Part shown: one piece after another, positions 48,001 through 59,318 of the stretch
Layout of the letters: each line of letters opens with the position of its first letter
How positions within the stretch are numbered: position 1 is the first letter of the stretch
DNA from: Carposina sasakii
Lineage: Eukaryota > Arthropoda > Insecta > Lepidoptera > Carposinidae
Assembly: GCA_014607495.2 (NCBI GenBank)
Contig: CP053157.1
Coordinates: 4,030,001 to 4,094,000 of the forward strand
Direction of reading: 5' to 3'
DNA: 64,000 bases
Position numbers and translations under genes: made by a program
The notes under the pieces: model-generated
What the model was told of the DNA's origin: nothing
The model's database searches: none
The model's input: the letters and a program-made list of their open reading frames with translations, nothing else

Positions 48001-51000
48001 ATAATTAAGTACTAATTACCAAAATATACAGGCTGATTTTTGGTCGTCAACGTTCCCGAAAACTACGGAATTTCTTCATCATCACGATCATTTTTCTCAA
48101 TAGAAGCACACCTGGGAAGTGTCTGGTTTCCAAAATATTAGGGTCCAAAGTTGAGTAAATAGACTGCGTTTTTGTAAAGTTGAGTAAAACGATGCACAAA
48201 ATTTAAAAGATTTTTTCACGAGAAATAGTTAATATCTGTCTATGAAAAAACTGGCATATACACTGTACATTATAATTTTCGCCCGATCAAGTAATTAAAA
48301 AAAAACAAAAAAATTTACATACATCGTTTTCCAGCATTTTTTTGGCATAAACTTACTTTATTTGATATATTGAGTACGTACCTACAGTTTGAGGTATTTG
48401 AGAACCATGTGTAACTTATTATACTCGTAAATAAATCTTTTCTCTACTGGTACTTACTCGTACTTGTTTTTTTTTTATAAGTATTATGCATGGTGTAACA
48501 AAAATGTTAAACGAAACGCTATAAATATAGGTACCTAATAACATCCACAAAATTTGAAACTCGAAATCACTTGTTTATTATTGAAGATTGTATGAACATT
48601 TTTGTCTGTTTGGCTCTAAACTATCTGAAAAAATTAATACATGTATATCAAATGTGGATAGGTTCTCTAATACTATAATGGCAATTTGGTAAGAAGGTAG
48701 ATTATGACTTTCCCTATAAAAGGATTTCTCGTAATTCCCGCAGTAACGGGAAATGACGGAAATTCTGAAGTTTACGTGGGCGAAGATTTAGGTAAAAGGA
48801 AATACGGGTCAGTTTACTGTAAATTGTACATAATACCATAATAAGTACCAACCAACCAAGATAGTTACTATTCAGTTTATTACATTGACTCGAAATCATA
48901 CCCTAGTGGAGGTCAGCACAACAATATTACTATGTTTATGATTCAAGGATTTGAAGAGACTAATCACTGTGTACTACTAAAACGTAAACAAGTGTATAGA
49001 CAGAAAAGAACATTTCTTTTATGTGTGATAACAGATTATGTATAACTAAAATATAAATTCTGTATAACAATTTTTTTGGTAAAGCCCTAGAATACATTTA
49101 GCAGGCTAGCTTAGGTAAAATTAATTATGCCGAATTTTTCAAGAAAATAGTTCAATACATCTTACCTTACTCTATTTGTGTAGTATTTCTATAGCATTCC
49201 CTATATATTCGATATTGTATTTCAAAATATAAAATGTATGACTAAAATATAAAAAGTTAAATCATTACAAGTCGGTACATTTATTGGCCCCTGGTGGATC
49301 ACAATAATTGGCAGTGCCAATGACGAAAAAAGTATTATGACTAAATAGATGAAGTATGATGAAGACAGAACAGTGAATTAGATGCAATAACGATAATTAT
49401 TTGTTAGCAAGTAAAACTAAATTTCCATTGTCTCTCAACCTAAAGCCCAGCTCTACTCGTAAGCTCTCAAATTAGCGAGCAAGCAACTAATGAGTTGAGT
49501 TTCATAGTTTCAGTTGAATTTCAACTGAGAAATTAATTTAGCTCATTCTGTTTCAATCTCAATAAAGCTGTCAGGTCAGATCTAGGGCTTATACCTCTGA
49601 TCCCTAAGGGACGGATCCAAATTACATTATATGTTAGCGGGGACATAGATTATGTTCTTGCCCTTACCTTTGTCAACGCAAAAATAATTAGGCTTGAACA
49701 TACAAATTGATATTCGGGAGAATCATGTTTGTGTAAATTATGTACAGGTGGATGTATGTAGGTATGTGTACATAAATACGTCTGTATTGCCGCAATGGGG
49801 TAGTCAGAACTGCAGGAGCATAGAGGAGATCACACAGCCACGTTTAGTATAGCGGGGACAGATGTACCTAAATGATCAGTTAGGTACTATGATAATTTTT
49901 ATAGATGGAGATTAGGGATTTTAGATAAATCGCATAATTATCATATTTGATACATATGGAAAATACATTACAATACATTTGGAAAAAAGTGTCTTTACGG
50001 AGGGTTAATTGTTTCATCAGTTAGGTTCCCTATACTATTAGTTAAACAATGGGTTTTGATGTATTTTAACTAATACTAAGCTTAACTAACTGATAGTACG
50101 CTAAAGTTAAAATGGGCAGAGCACATAGCTCGAAAAACTGACGCAGTCGTAAAGTCTGGAGTGGCTACCACACACCTTCCAGCACAGCGCAGCATATGAT
50201 GGACGAACGAGCTAGTCAGGACCGCGGGTATATGCTGGATCCATGTCGCTTCTAATAGGTCACAACGTTGCAGGGGGAGGCCTAATAGCTTCACTACTTA
50301 TCAAAATTTATTTCGGAATGTCTCGCCTAGAAGAAGCAAGGATTATATGACGTCACAAATGTTTGTGTTCCTATCTGGATATAAAGGTAAAAGTGTCGTA
50401 AACACAGGAAAATGCCAACCTTTTTCGTATAAATTGCGTATCGTGGAGGGAAAAGGTATACCAATTTGGTGTTAGAAAGATACGATCTGGTGACAACCTG
50501 ACAACGTAATAGAAACCTTGGACCTAATAAAAATAAATATGGAGGAGTACATTACTAGCTGTCACTACAGAATGTAGCCTATGCTATGTCCCCCAGCTAC
50601 ATATAATAATATGTAATTTTTTAAGAAGATTAAAATGATTTATTTACTGGACGTAAATACAGCGTGGAGAGGTAAGAATCAAATAAACTTTAGTCGTTAA
50701 TTTTACAAAAAATAAAATAATTCCCATGGTTCAGAATGATTAATTGTTTGAAACCGTACCCTAACTAATCTAGAACATAGCTTAACATAATAAATAGTCG
50801 ACTATATCTTTAGCTAACTGACGTAATAGATAGAAACTAGGGTAAGCGAATTATAACAGCACTAACATGTTGCAATGTGAGGCGAATTTAATAAACCAAG
50901 ATTACCCATTTAGTACGTGTCAAGTATCTTTTAGGTGTAAGTGAAGAACATAATCCAAATTATGCATGAACAAATATTACATTACATCGATAATTCATCT

Positions 51001-54000
51001 CCTGTGCTGATGCAGGGCTTCACTAGAATACATCAGCTGCATCTCCTTTCGTGCATTTCGCAAGAGTCAACTAGTAACTCGGGCATTCTCTGGTGACAAT
51101 CTAGCAAGTCACTGATCATTTACATCTGTTTATGTGGGATCTACTTAATCCTGCAGTTCAGTCGGCTAAGCACGAACCTTTTTACGCGGCGTAACGCTAG
51201 AGACCCGCTAGCAAAATCTATGTGATTTGACAGTTTGACGATAGCGTTACGGACTATCGAGAGGTTCGTGCTTACCACTCTGATCTAATTTCTAAAAGTT
51301 AGCCGTACACATATGGGTGAATTTCAACAACCTCGATTTTTGACTAATTACTCTGGCGAAATTTTATATCCACTTTCTATAACTTTTTTGTATTCGAAGT
51401 AATAGCTAAAAATATATAATATTCAGTCATATGGTACACATTTTTAAAAACGTATTATTTCTTGAGATATCTGCATTTAAAAATTTCAATTGCCACCGAT
51501 ATTATTATCAAACCACCGAAATTGTTAATCTCTCCACTGAAATTTATTACAACCAGCGGAATTATAAATACAGGAGAACATCATACGAATCACCAATTTA
51601 TTTATTTTATAAGAACATGAAAACTTTAGATTTTTCGTTTATTAGTTGGTAATAATGTTTATTATCATGATTATAGCTTAGAAACTATGATAATAAATTT
51701 AAGGAACACGTTAACAGTTAGAGAAATATTTTATTACATACTTTAAAATGCTTCCTAGTGACTTTTTTCTTAGCATAAAACGTAGTGGCCATGGTATCTC
51801 CTTTAAGATCTCGCAGTTCTGACTACACCATTTCAGGAACCTAGCCGTATTTATTTATATGTACGTAAAAATCTTCGAAATCCAGAAATAAGGATCATTT
51901 CTTTTCACATTTGAAAGTGCACCTCGTTAGTTACCTTTATATATAAGGAACAACCCATCCGGAAATTCACGGTGTTGGAGATATGACATTTTATGATTTT
52001 TTAAAAAATCTCGTTTTAGAGGAGTAGAATGGCATATAAGAAATAAATCACATTTTATACTTTGACCTCCCAAAAATCTATCAACATGGAATGGTCAAGC
52101 AAAATTTGTTAAATGTTTTTGCCAATTAAGCCCCTACTCTTTCAAAATAATATACTGCGTCATGCGTACCCTTTATCAAATTAAATTCCTTATTTAATAA
52201 GCTACTCAAAAAGGTGTAACTTATTATGAGAAAGCTTACCAGCAGCTGACCAATATAGGTTTCGAAAAATACATTCCGTGGCGCTACAGTCTATAGCAGT
52301 GTTATATTGAGGCAGGTAGACTGTAAAATTCTTCTGTTATCATCAGGCGTACTTGTTCAAGCTACTCGGGTTTATCGCAAAGTTACTCGGGTTTATTCGT
52401 AACTGTTCATTTATAGTAGCAATTTTGGGTGGTTTCCTTGAGGTTGAACTGAAGGCCAAGTCATAATCAATATCACAAAATGTGGGATTGAAGTAGATAA
52501 TAATTATGTGCATGAGTACACCTACTAGGCCAGTAGAACATTCAATATATAGACATTTTTTCTGAGAAGTCAGGACTCAGAAAAATATTACATTCTTATT
52601 GGTCAGCTATTAATATTGAGAGGTGAATCTTAAGTGCCTGGAAGAACTTAGTTCATTTAGGAACGGTTCCCTTCCTATGATCTTATAACGTCTACTTTTC
52701 GATATGTGTACTTATGCTGTCTATCGATTGACCTACAGTGCTCAGACTGCATCAGGAACACCATTAGGTATGCTAATCGCCTACCAAAAAGGAACTGGAC
52801 AGTAAAAGTGCCGGCCATGTTAGTCGTTTAGACACCGAAAGATAGACGAACAGTGCAACTGGCTGGATGCTACAGAGCGGCTGCCTGGGGTAGGAGTAAG
52901 ACGAGATGGAGGTGGCGGTATGACCTCGATTCGAGTTGAACTGCATCATGAAAAGGCCTTTGGATAGCAGTAAGATTCCTATGCTATAATATATATATTA
53001 TAATGTCAGTTCATCACCTTTGTATTTTTTAAATTTGACTACAAACTTAGGTAACTTGTTAAAAAAGGTTGTCGCGCCATAGGATAGCACTTTTAAAATT
53101 CTTATTAGTCAGCTGTTGGTAAGCTTTTTCATAATTATACCTTTTGAAATTAGTTTAATTAAGTGTGCGAATTACGTGAAATCATTATTTTGAATGAATA
53201 GGAAAGAATCAGGAAAAAAATTATAAACCTTTTGGTAATTGTACTTTGACAATGCCAAGTTGATCTGTTGTTTTGTCTCCAATGATTATTTATTTATCTA
53301 GTTGAATTACTGAAATATACACGTATTTTAGTTTTTTATGCATTTCCATTTAATAATAAGGTGATTTTAAAAACATTACAAAATGGGGCATAACCCTGAA
53401 GCCGTAATTTTTTTAATGGGTCTTCCTACCCATGAAGGTAGAAAATGGGCTGTACTTTTACATCTCAATAGAAATAATACCCGTTTTCCAGTCATCCTGT
53501 ATACAAAAAGACAAAATATCAATTACGGTGACATTATTAAATTACGGTGGCCCTCTTTTTTGCCACCGGAGCCACTGGAGTTGCGACACCGTACTTAGAA
53601 TTAAGTAACAAATTTCAAATTATAACGGACACTATTATTTTAATTGTAATAATTCATTTGCAATTACGTCGATACATCTAATCTTTAATAATCTGTAAAA
53701 TTTCTTTTTAAACAGCCTTTTAGTTTTTTAAATACACATGACACCGTTATATGATAAATTTGTATTCCTGCGCCACCGCAGGTTATACTTACGTTTTTGG
53801 CGGGAAAACTGTTCAGTGTATCAAACATCCTTGTACTTGGTATACGATGGCTTGACAGAGCAGTGCGGGGAAAGATAGCTTAGCATCTATCTCATTCATT
53901 ATAATGAAATAGTGTAATGTTCAAAATGCGCCAGCGTTATTGACTTTTTCCGCGGGACATTTTTAAAAAGCTGTTACAGGTACTACCGGGTTAAGTTAAA

Positions 54001-57000
54001 TTACTGCTCATGGTGTAAATAATAGTGTCATTTAATGTATTTTTAAAATATGTATGTATTCTGTTAAATTAATTCACCCGAAAATTGAAATAGCCAAATT
54101 TATTTTTGCAAATGAAGTGGGGACATAGCACCGCAATTAGATTTAGAGCCTTTGATAATTTTTTTAATGCGTAAACAAATAGATTTTGGTCTTAAGTTTT
54201 AAACGTTAGTCTAGATCACTGTCTGAACTTAATGAAAAAAAATTAATAAATGTGCATTTTGCACTTTCCACTACGATTTTCATCCACGCCGCGCTAAAAA
54301 CGTACCTGGGAAATTCACCCATATGTTGTATTGTTGCATGTATCATAATTTAATATCATTATTGATGTATGAACCTACCTATACCGACTATTACCTAACT
54401 AATTTATATCTAGAAATTTGTAATTAGCATAGTACTCGTATATACAGAGTGTTTTTTCGTCGCTTAGATGGTATAAAAATATATGATGTCATACTGCTGC
54501 ATATCTTCCTTAAGAGTACTACATATTATAAAACCAAGTCGAAGTTCGCACTATCTGTCCATAATCTTTCATACTATGTAACAGATTTTGATGCGATTTT
54601 TTAAAAATAGATAGAGTGATTCAAGAGGGAGTTTCATATGTAGGTATAGTATCAGCTAACTATCATATATATAGTAACTGCACCCGTGCAAAGTAGGGGC
54701 GGGTCGCTAATAATTAAATGAACTACTTAGGTCTACTCAATTCATCTCGCCGCAATGCCTTTTATTAATCTTACATCAGGCTTCTTGGTCACGTATCCTT
54801 CGCCTACATAAATAGGGTGTTACATTAGCTCGACCCCTCAAATTAGTATATCTTTCTCATTAACAAGAAAAAAAGATTTATTTGCAGATAGGCAAAGAAA
54901 ATTCTAGACCCTTGATTATCAGAAACTTAAAGTATTTCAATGGGCCGATTTTTCCAACGAGTAGATAGGAGAGGAAGATAAATTAATTTGATGCTGTCTT
55001 TCTCTAACTAAATCTTGATCAAGTTAGAGACACGGGCAACTTAACCTTCACACAAAAATCGACGGTTATCTAAGTATTTACCTACATACCTATCTAATTA
55101 TATGTACAACGGAGCTGTATTATCGGCTCCCCAAATCGAAGGATTTATCGATAAGCTATACAGGGTGATATTTGGTCGTCAACGTTTCCGAAAACTACAG
55201 AATCTCCTCATCATCACGATCATTTTTCTCCATGGAAGCATACCTGGGAAGTGTCTGGTTTCCAAAATAATAGGGTCCAAATTTGTGTAAATAGACTGCG
55301 TTTTTCTGCATAAATGCACATTGACGCGTATAGTAAAAAACCTAGTAAAAAACTAGCATAAACAAATAAAAAAAAACAAATAAATTTACATCGTTTCCCA
55401 GCATTTTTTTTGGCATGAACTTACTTTATTTGATGTATAGAGCACGTACCCTCCGTTAAGGGTGGCAACGAAAAAACATCCTGTATTTTAGGGACGTGCA
55501 AAATAAAATTTTGTTATGTAGGTAAGATATAAGTGCTTTTACATGTTTCTGGATTCCATTATAGGTACCTACACAAGTAGTTAGGTAGGCTGGTACCTAC
55601 TAGGTACCTATCGATATTTCTAAAATAGTACCTAATAACTTCTGCTACTAGAGGCCAAGTTATTCTTTACATAGATGAAAGCTAGGATCTTAGACAAAGT
55701 TACATTATACGAGTATCTCGATCGATTCGATAGAGGTTCGTTACCGATACGTTTGCTCTGATAGTAATGCCTTCATTTTCGCGCGTTCGTCAAGTCACGT
55801 GATGAATTGTAATTGCTATTGGTAAGAGTGTTGCGATAGCGACCGTCGATGCCAAACGATTCTACATTGTCTATGTACCGTATATTGTAAAAGAAAACAA
55901 ACTATCTATGTAGCTGTAGCTAACTACCTGTGTAAGTGTGCTTACCTTAACCTTTACTTGCTTTAGGAATAGGTAGGTACCAAAAATGCAATCTACGAGA
56001 ACTAAAGTTTGTTCTTGAACTAGTTCCTTACGGTGTTATATTGGAATAGTTTGCCGGATATACGATCCCGGGATAACCTTCACCTGCATACCAATGAATG
56101 GCTTACCAGTTACGTGACCATAGCAAAGATTAGTTTCATGAAACTTTCATCTCAAACATAATATAAATCCTGCTTGCAGCTTCTAGCACTTGGGGATTTC
56201 CGTATGTATAACCAATTTTGTTCTGAGATACACATTGTAAGGTGCTTTTAATTTGATTTCCTTTTTACACGAGACTAATTAGGTCCAATCGCGTTTGCCG
56301 CGTAGTGCCGGCAGAGTAGAGCTTGTACCACCCCATGCCTGTCCGGGGGTATCGTACGAGTCCAAAAATCAGACTGCGCTCACCAACCCGCCTGCCCAGC
56401 GTGGTGACTATGGGCAAAAACCCCCCATGGCAGTAGCCTTGTGGCGCGCCCTAGGGGAGGCCTACGTCCAGTAGTGGACTGCAATAGGCTGAAGAAGTTA
56501 GGTCCAAGAGCCATTAAGACATTAAATTTATTGCGTTAGTTAAAAAAATATTCAGAGTTAATTACCATAAAGGACGACTAAACAATTTAAAAGTACCTTA
56601 AATTACTATCAAATCTGCTTTTGGTTATACTCGTACATCATCGTATATCTACCTACCTACGCGGCAATTCCATTAATATTATTCTCATGTTCCTAGTATG
56701 GGGTGGTAATACGGCAATACAAAGGTTTTTGAACTGCGTCGGTAAGGCTTCTTAATCGGGTAAACGGTTAATCGATTACAAATCATTAAGGAAATACAAA
56801 AAGGAGATGCTGTAAATGAATGGCGCCGATCGTTGATGTAATATAAACCTATCATAGGTGTTGTCTCATGTTTTCTATGGTAGTAGATCAGCTCCATTTT
56901 CCTCTTACAAAGTGTTTACACGATAGCTTACATCCGTCCGTGGGTTTGGATGGGCTATTTGAAATAGTTAATTAATTAATCCATTCTATTAATAATTGAT

Positions 57001-59318
57001 TTACCTATATACATATATAGTTTTTGCATCCATGCAGTGACTAGCGGAGAATCTCAGCTATATGCTTCCGAAATAAGTAACATGAAAATTTCTTTAGGCA
57101 AAGTTGTATAACGTCTGTATTACCTATACCTTCTAACTTTATGGTCTTTTTCAAGCAAATAAAGTTTGTGAGAAACGTGTGTCTAGGAATAAAACTGTAA
57201 CATACGGGCTGAAAATATATTAATGCAATCTTCGTATGTAATTTACCTTACATTGTATCGATTACAGTAGCGTTGGCGTACAGTAGGTATATTCATACAA
57301 CATTGTATTTAAAATTCGTTTTTACTTAGATAACAATTTAGAGATTAAATATAAGAATGTTAAGAAAATTCCGACAAGTTACTTGGGTTAGAAGAAATTT
57401 AACGAAGTCTGGTTTTTAAGGCTTATAATTCAGTTCTTTTTTTAAATTGAGGAGTAAAATAAAACTCCTACTAATAAAAGTGGTCGGAAACATTTATAAA
57501 AGAAAAGTACCGTGTCTTGATTTGAATAACTTCTTGGATAGAGTAAAATTGTGTCAGGTCAGCGTAGATACTGTAAGCATGACCCAAATGAAAGCTCTTA
57601 CATAACTAACAAGATCATAAGCAGAGAACCAAGATCTATCTCAGAGTAACAAAAATATAAACATCGACCCTCTATTTTCCTGTGTAATTTAGTTTCAGTT
57701 CTAGCTTGAAACTGATAGAAAATGTGTCATGTTTCTTAATAGGTGAACCCCGATTCCAAAAAAATATTACTATTACTCATAAAATGGCATAATCTGACGT
57801 TTAGTTAATCTAGATCTGCGATTTTAGATGCAGGTGTGGGTGGAAATGCAGATAATGTATTTATCGGAATTCCTGTGTTGATGCAGAGCGTCACTAGAAT
57901 ACATCAGCTGCATCCGTGTATGATGTAAGAGTTCACAAAATAATTATCAATCTACATCTGCGATTTTAGGAACAGATTTGGGTGGAACGAAATACATATT
58001 ATAATGTACCTATTCATCAGAACCCAGCATAGTTCATTCTTAAGCTCACACTCTACTACTCCACTACTTGTTACTCTGAATTCAACGGCCCGCCCAGACG
58101 TTTCGGCGCCACCACCACAATCGATGGAGCCTGGGCGTACAATAAAATACAGTCACTTCTGAATATTTAATAGCTCTACACTCTACAGTAAAATAAATCC
58201 GAATCAGGCCAGACTGTGATTCATAGCCAATTTCGTAGTAAATCTAAGCTAGAATAGGTATACTAACTTCTGCGACTATATTCCATTTATATAGGTTTTT
58301 TACAAAAGTTTTATAAGTAGGTAAAATAATAGCCTCTTTGATTGGAAGGGCGGTAATTTTCAGGGCCCAATTTAATCTTTAAGAATAATCGATAATAAGA
58401 ACCTGGAGTATAAGTTAAATTTTAACAGGTAAAACTATTTTGAACTGATTCGCCCACCATCACTTTTTTGCAGATCCTCGACGCTGACAACGGATGTTCA
58501 CAATCACTGACAGTTCATAGTGATGATCTCTCGTGGAAACTTACCTAATGAAATGGAAGTGACATGTAGGTTAGTGTTACCTTCTTCAGGTAAGGCATTG
58601 AGCCATTTTCATTTGAATATTACTGATTTGATAACCATACAAATAACGATTTCTACTAAAGTATATTTTCCACACAGCAAAAACACTTGGGTGAGGTTTT
58701 TAAGAAGGTCGAACGAGACAACAGTGATTTGTTCGCGAGTCGGCGATTTTCTCACCAATATAAAGTTAATAGGACCGTTTTTCACTTCAAGATAATAAAG
58801 GGGAATCCTCGAGCTAGGTTCGCTGGAGAAACGATTGCGGAAATTGGTTCTCATTGAAATGTTAATGAATATTCATTGATAAACCATACCCGAGGAGGGA
58901 TGGCGTCAGGTAGACAAAAATAAATGCCAAATCCTTGGCAATATAAGTTCGAATGAAATCATATTTCAAAAATTATGGGAAGGAATATGATGATGATGAT
59001 ACAAAAAGTCTTAGCTGATGTGACTGACAAATCTCAACTTGTTTTTAAATCTCCTGTTATAGCCCACACCGTTAGCTACTAGAAAGTTGATGTAAGTAGT
59101 TTGATTTTCCCAAAGTTGATGCAATTGCCACTCACGTTTTAAGAAAACATGGCTTGGAAAAATCTGTTTTTTTTTATTATTAAAGTTTGCTGACCTGGAT
59201 GCTAGTGCTTCGGCCGAAAGTCCACTCACCTGGTAAGCAGGAGTGTTGCCAGCAGGTAGAAGACGGATGGATGGACGCCGCACTCGCAGTCCTGCGGCGT
59301 GGTGGTCTGGGCCTCCAT
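36070..59318 (-). CDS. Four-pass claudin/PMP22-superfamily membrane protein, TMEM178-like
   Basis: Six exons on the minus strand: 59318-59230, 46658-46520, 40914-40827, 40530-40423, 36995-36858, 36335-36070. All are GT-AG and phase-matched, giving 275 aa with stop TAG at 36072. Four hydrophobic helices lie at about 19-41, 147-170, 174-199 and 242-262. TM1 ends AAIMTDHW, like TMEM178. The large first loop has GGIWTMC (the claudin G-L-W...C motif) and a second Cys at 123. Sequons NAT (60) and NLS (145) lie in that loop. TM2 starts after an Arg, as in claudins, and the cytosolic loop between TM3 and TM4 is Ser/Arg-rich. TMEM178 proteins sit in the ER/plasma membrane and regulate calcium entry; that role here is inference. 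Start chosen at the only in-frame Met before TM1. An upstream coding extension to about 59449 is possible, and a 5' exon could lie farther right. Confidence 0.85.
37625..38014. mobile_element. MITE with about 98-bp terminal inverted repeats (claudin-like intron 5)
   Basis: Left and right ends are long imperfect inverted repeats. Both carry taatacctcgtattctttgt followed by aacat(c/a)acgat and tttttctatg, about 50-100 bp from the ends. The interior is short. The cacgatcatttttctatgga core and cctggga words relate it to the elements at 39785, 48027 and 55159, so one MITE family has at least four copies in this gene's introns. Confidence 0.85.
38085..38302. mobile_element. hAT-like MITE relic
   Basis: Left end caggggttgccaaacttttt and right end ttttgggaaccactta resemble the element at 26942-27134. 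No perfect flanking duplication could be seen, so the boundaries are uncertain. Confidence 0.5.
39058..39094. repeat. Perfect 16-bp inverted repeat, 5-nt loop
   Basis: ttttgcatatactagg, loop tacat, then cctagtatatgcaaaa. An isolated hairpin in intron 5 of the claudin-like gene with no flanking motif I recognise. Confidence 0.7.
39711..39784 (+). mobile_element. LINE 3'-UTR fragment
   Basis: A short truncated copy of the 9030-9315 family (gactataggcaaacccccta, then cttgtgacatgccctggggg and cagtaataagccta), directly abutting a MITE of the 37625 family. Confidence 0.6.
39785..40093 (+). mobile_element. MITE, tggtcgtcaacgttcc family, copy 1
   Basis: Starts gtgtgatttttggtcgtcaa and contains tcatcacgatcatttttctc-like, tggaagcatacctgggaagt and tagactgcgtttttctgcgt blocks. 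It ends gcaacgaaaaaacaccctgt. The two ends are weak inverted repeats (GGGTGttTTTTCGTTG type). Copies are at 48027-48385 and 55159-55485; related to 37625-38014. Confidence 0.75.
42565..42867 (+). repeat. About 0.3-kb repeat, possible solo LTR (copy A)
   Basis: Starts ctgttaggatggcggctgaa, has ccacggtggagtggactacc and 'tgatactgactaactcgatg', and ends tttggtgcaattcag. A closely similar inverted copy is 61601-61928. TGTTAGG...ATTCA would fit an LTR with TG/CA ends, but no internal retrotransposon or target duplication is seen. Confidence 0.65.
44283..44695. mobile_element. hAT-like MITE relic with AT-rich core
   Basis: Left end agtgtttcctaaccttctat and right end ccggattgagaaactct (inverted: agagtttctcaat). 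Near the right is a small duplicated ggtaaataaataaaataaaa block (44599 and 44626). No clear target duplication; identification tentative. Confidence 0.4.
44985..45328 (+). mobile_element. Non-LTR retrotransposon 3' end (ORF C-terminus, 3' UTR, poly-A)
   Basis: Encodes RLRSGHIPSNKFAYLMKKSD, then CDTCDKIEDVQHLLVECNHS, then a stop. This is the C-terminal C-x2-C...H-x4-C zinc knuckle that follows the RT domain in Jockey/I-type LINE ORF2 proteins. The 3' UTR has tacctccttgggtaaaaacc and ends in an A-run near 45328. 5'-truncated, lying in intron 2 of the claudin-like gene. Confidence 0.8.
46740..46870 (+). mobile_element. RTE-type LINE ORF C-terminal fragment
   Basis: The plus-strand frame reads GKTWSELKREAQNQMGWRRS then VEALCPSKGNISPV and a stop. 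This matches the 'TW.ELK..AQ....W...V.ALCP' end of RTE-like polyproteins. It lies just upstream (minus-strand sense) of claudin-like exon 2. Confidence 0.7.
46915..46985 (+). mobile_element. SINE fragment with B-box-like sequence
   Basis: aggtcatgggttcgattccc then acccgggtgaggaatttttt. The GGTTCGATTCC B box is present, but there is no cloverleaf and no A box at the right distance, so this is not a tRNA gene. See 29690-29775 for an inverted relative. Confidence 0.6.
48027..48385 (+). mobile_element. MITE, tggtcgtcaacgttcc family, copy 2
   Basis: Starts tacaggctgatttttggtcg and contains cacgatcatttttctcaata and gtctatgaaaaaactggcat. It runs to about 48385, where the right end seems lost. Confidence 0.75.
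50100..50290 (+). mobile_element. Degenerate RTE-type LINE ORF fragment
   Basis: With stops ignored, the plus strand reads KWAEHIARKTDAVVKSGVAT, then NELVRTAGICWIHVASNRSQ. This is the 'WAGHIAR.TDGRW...W..ELV..AG..W...A.NR..W' end of RTE-like polyproteins. The minus-strand open frame here is a shadow. Confidence 0.65.
51000..51180 (+). repeat. Dispersed repeat (cttcactagaatacatcagc family)
   Basis: The best-preserved copy: gctgatgcagggcttcacta, acatcagctgcatctccttt, agagtcaactagtaactcgg and actgatcatttacatctgtt. It abuts a gtaagcacgaacct-type MITE. Confidence 0.65.
51172..51282. mobile_element. Small MITE with exact inverted ends taagcacgaacct
   Basis: Left taagcacgaacctttttacg, right gagaggttcgtgctta. 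The interior carries ctagcaaaatctatgtgatt and a cgatagcgttacgg/cggcgtaacgctag pairing, so the whole 110 bp can fold back. Confidence 0.7.
52205..53150. mobile_element. Foldback-type element with a LINE fragment inside
   Basis: The left block (gagaaagcttaccagcagct then gaccaat) pairs with the right block (cagctgttggtaagcttttt) over about 80 bp with mismatches. The interior includes a LINE coding scrap at 52770-52985. Either a non-autonomous transposon that captured LINE sequence, or two separate MITE copies in inverse orientation. Confidence 0.45.
52770..52985 (+). mobile_element. Degenerate RTE-type LINE ORF fragment
   Basis: Frames with stops show KRNWTVKVPAM and RSKTRWRWRYDLDS-like sequence, the 'RGRPRTRWRDDLD' region of RTE polyproteins, heavily decayed. 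Confidence 0.5.
54548..54710 (-). mobile_element. Retroposon relic, inverted relative of 27546-27700
   Basis: taacagattttgatgcgatt, agatagagtgattcaagagg and gcacccgtgcaaagtagggg on the plus strand; non-coding. Confidence 0.55.
55159..55485 (+). mobile_element. MITE, tggtcgtcaacgttcc family, copy 3
   Basis: Left end tacagggtgatatttggtcg; the right end, reverse complemented, is tacaggatgttttttcgttg. These are imperfect inverted repeats of about 20 bp. It contains the catcacgatcatttttctcc and tggaagcatacctgggaagt core. Confidence 0.75.
55725..55890. repeat. Dispersed repeat, inverted partner at 60560-60705
   Basis: Shares ttcattttcgc, gtcacgtgatgaatt, tgctattggt, gatgccaaacgat and acattgtcta (here plus) with the reverse complement of 60560-60705. 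Non-coding, MITE-like. Confidence 0.65.
56315..56495 (+). mobile_element. LINE 3'-UTR fragment
   Basis: Copy of the 9030-9315 family: ccgggggtatcgtacgagtc, acccgcctgcccagcgtggt, 'cctacgtccagtagtggact' and gcaataggctgaagaag. Confidence 0.75.
58880..59005 (+). mobile_element. LINE 3' tail with (GAT)n
   Basis: aaaataaatgccaaatcctt, ggcaatataagttcgaatga, then gatgatgatgat. A second copy is at 60780-60912 (aaataaatgtcaaacttttg, ggcaatgtgagtttcgaaag, ggataagggcaggaagatga). These look like RTE-type 3' UTRs. Confidence 0.6.

Larger units (their letters stand above)
46986..58879. other. Claudin-like intron 1: no coding exon found
   Basis: A 12.6-kb intron (46659-59229) made of AT-rich DNA and the transposon pieces listed. 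Open frames such as 53383-53598 and 58520-58795 have no recognisable domain or splice context. I see no nested gene or RNA gene. Confidence 0.5.

Noticed and set aside
53383..53598. 71-codon plus-strand frame (MGHNPEAVIF...)
   Set aside because: No known domain, no splice or polyadenylation context, and no supporting neighbours; could be a chance frame.
58520..58795. 91-codon plus-strand frame
   Set aside because: No recognisable family; hydrophobic/basic mix expected of random AT-rich sequence; overlapped by an equally long minus frame.
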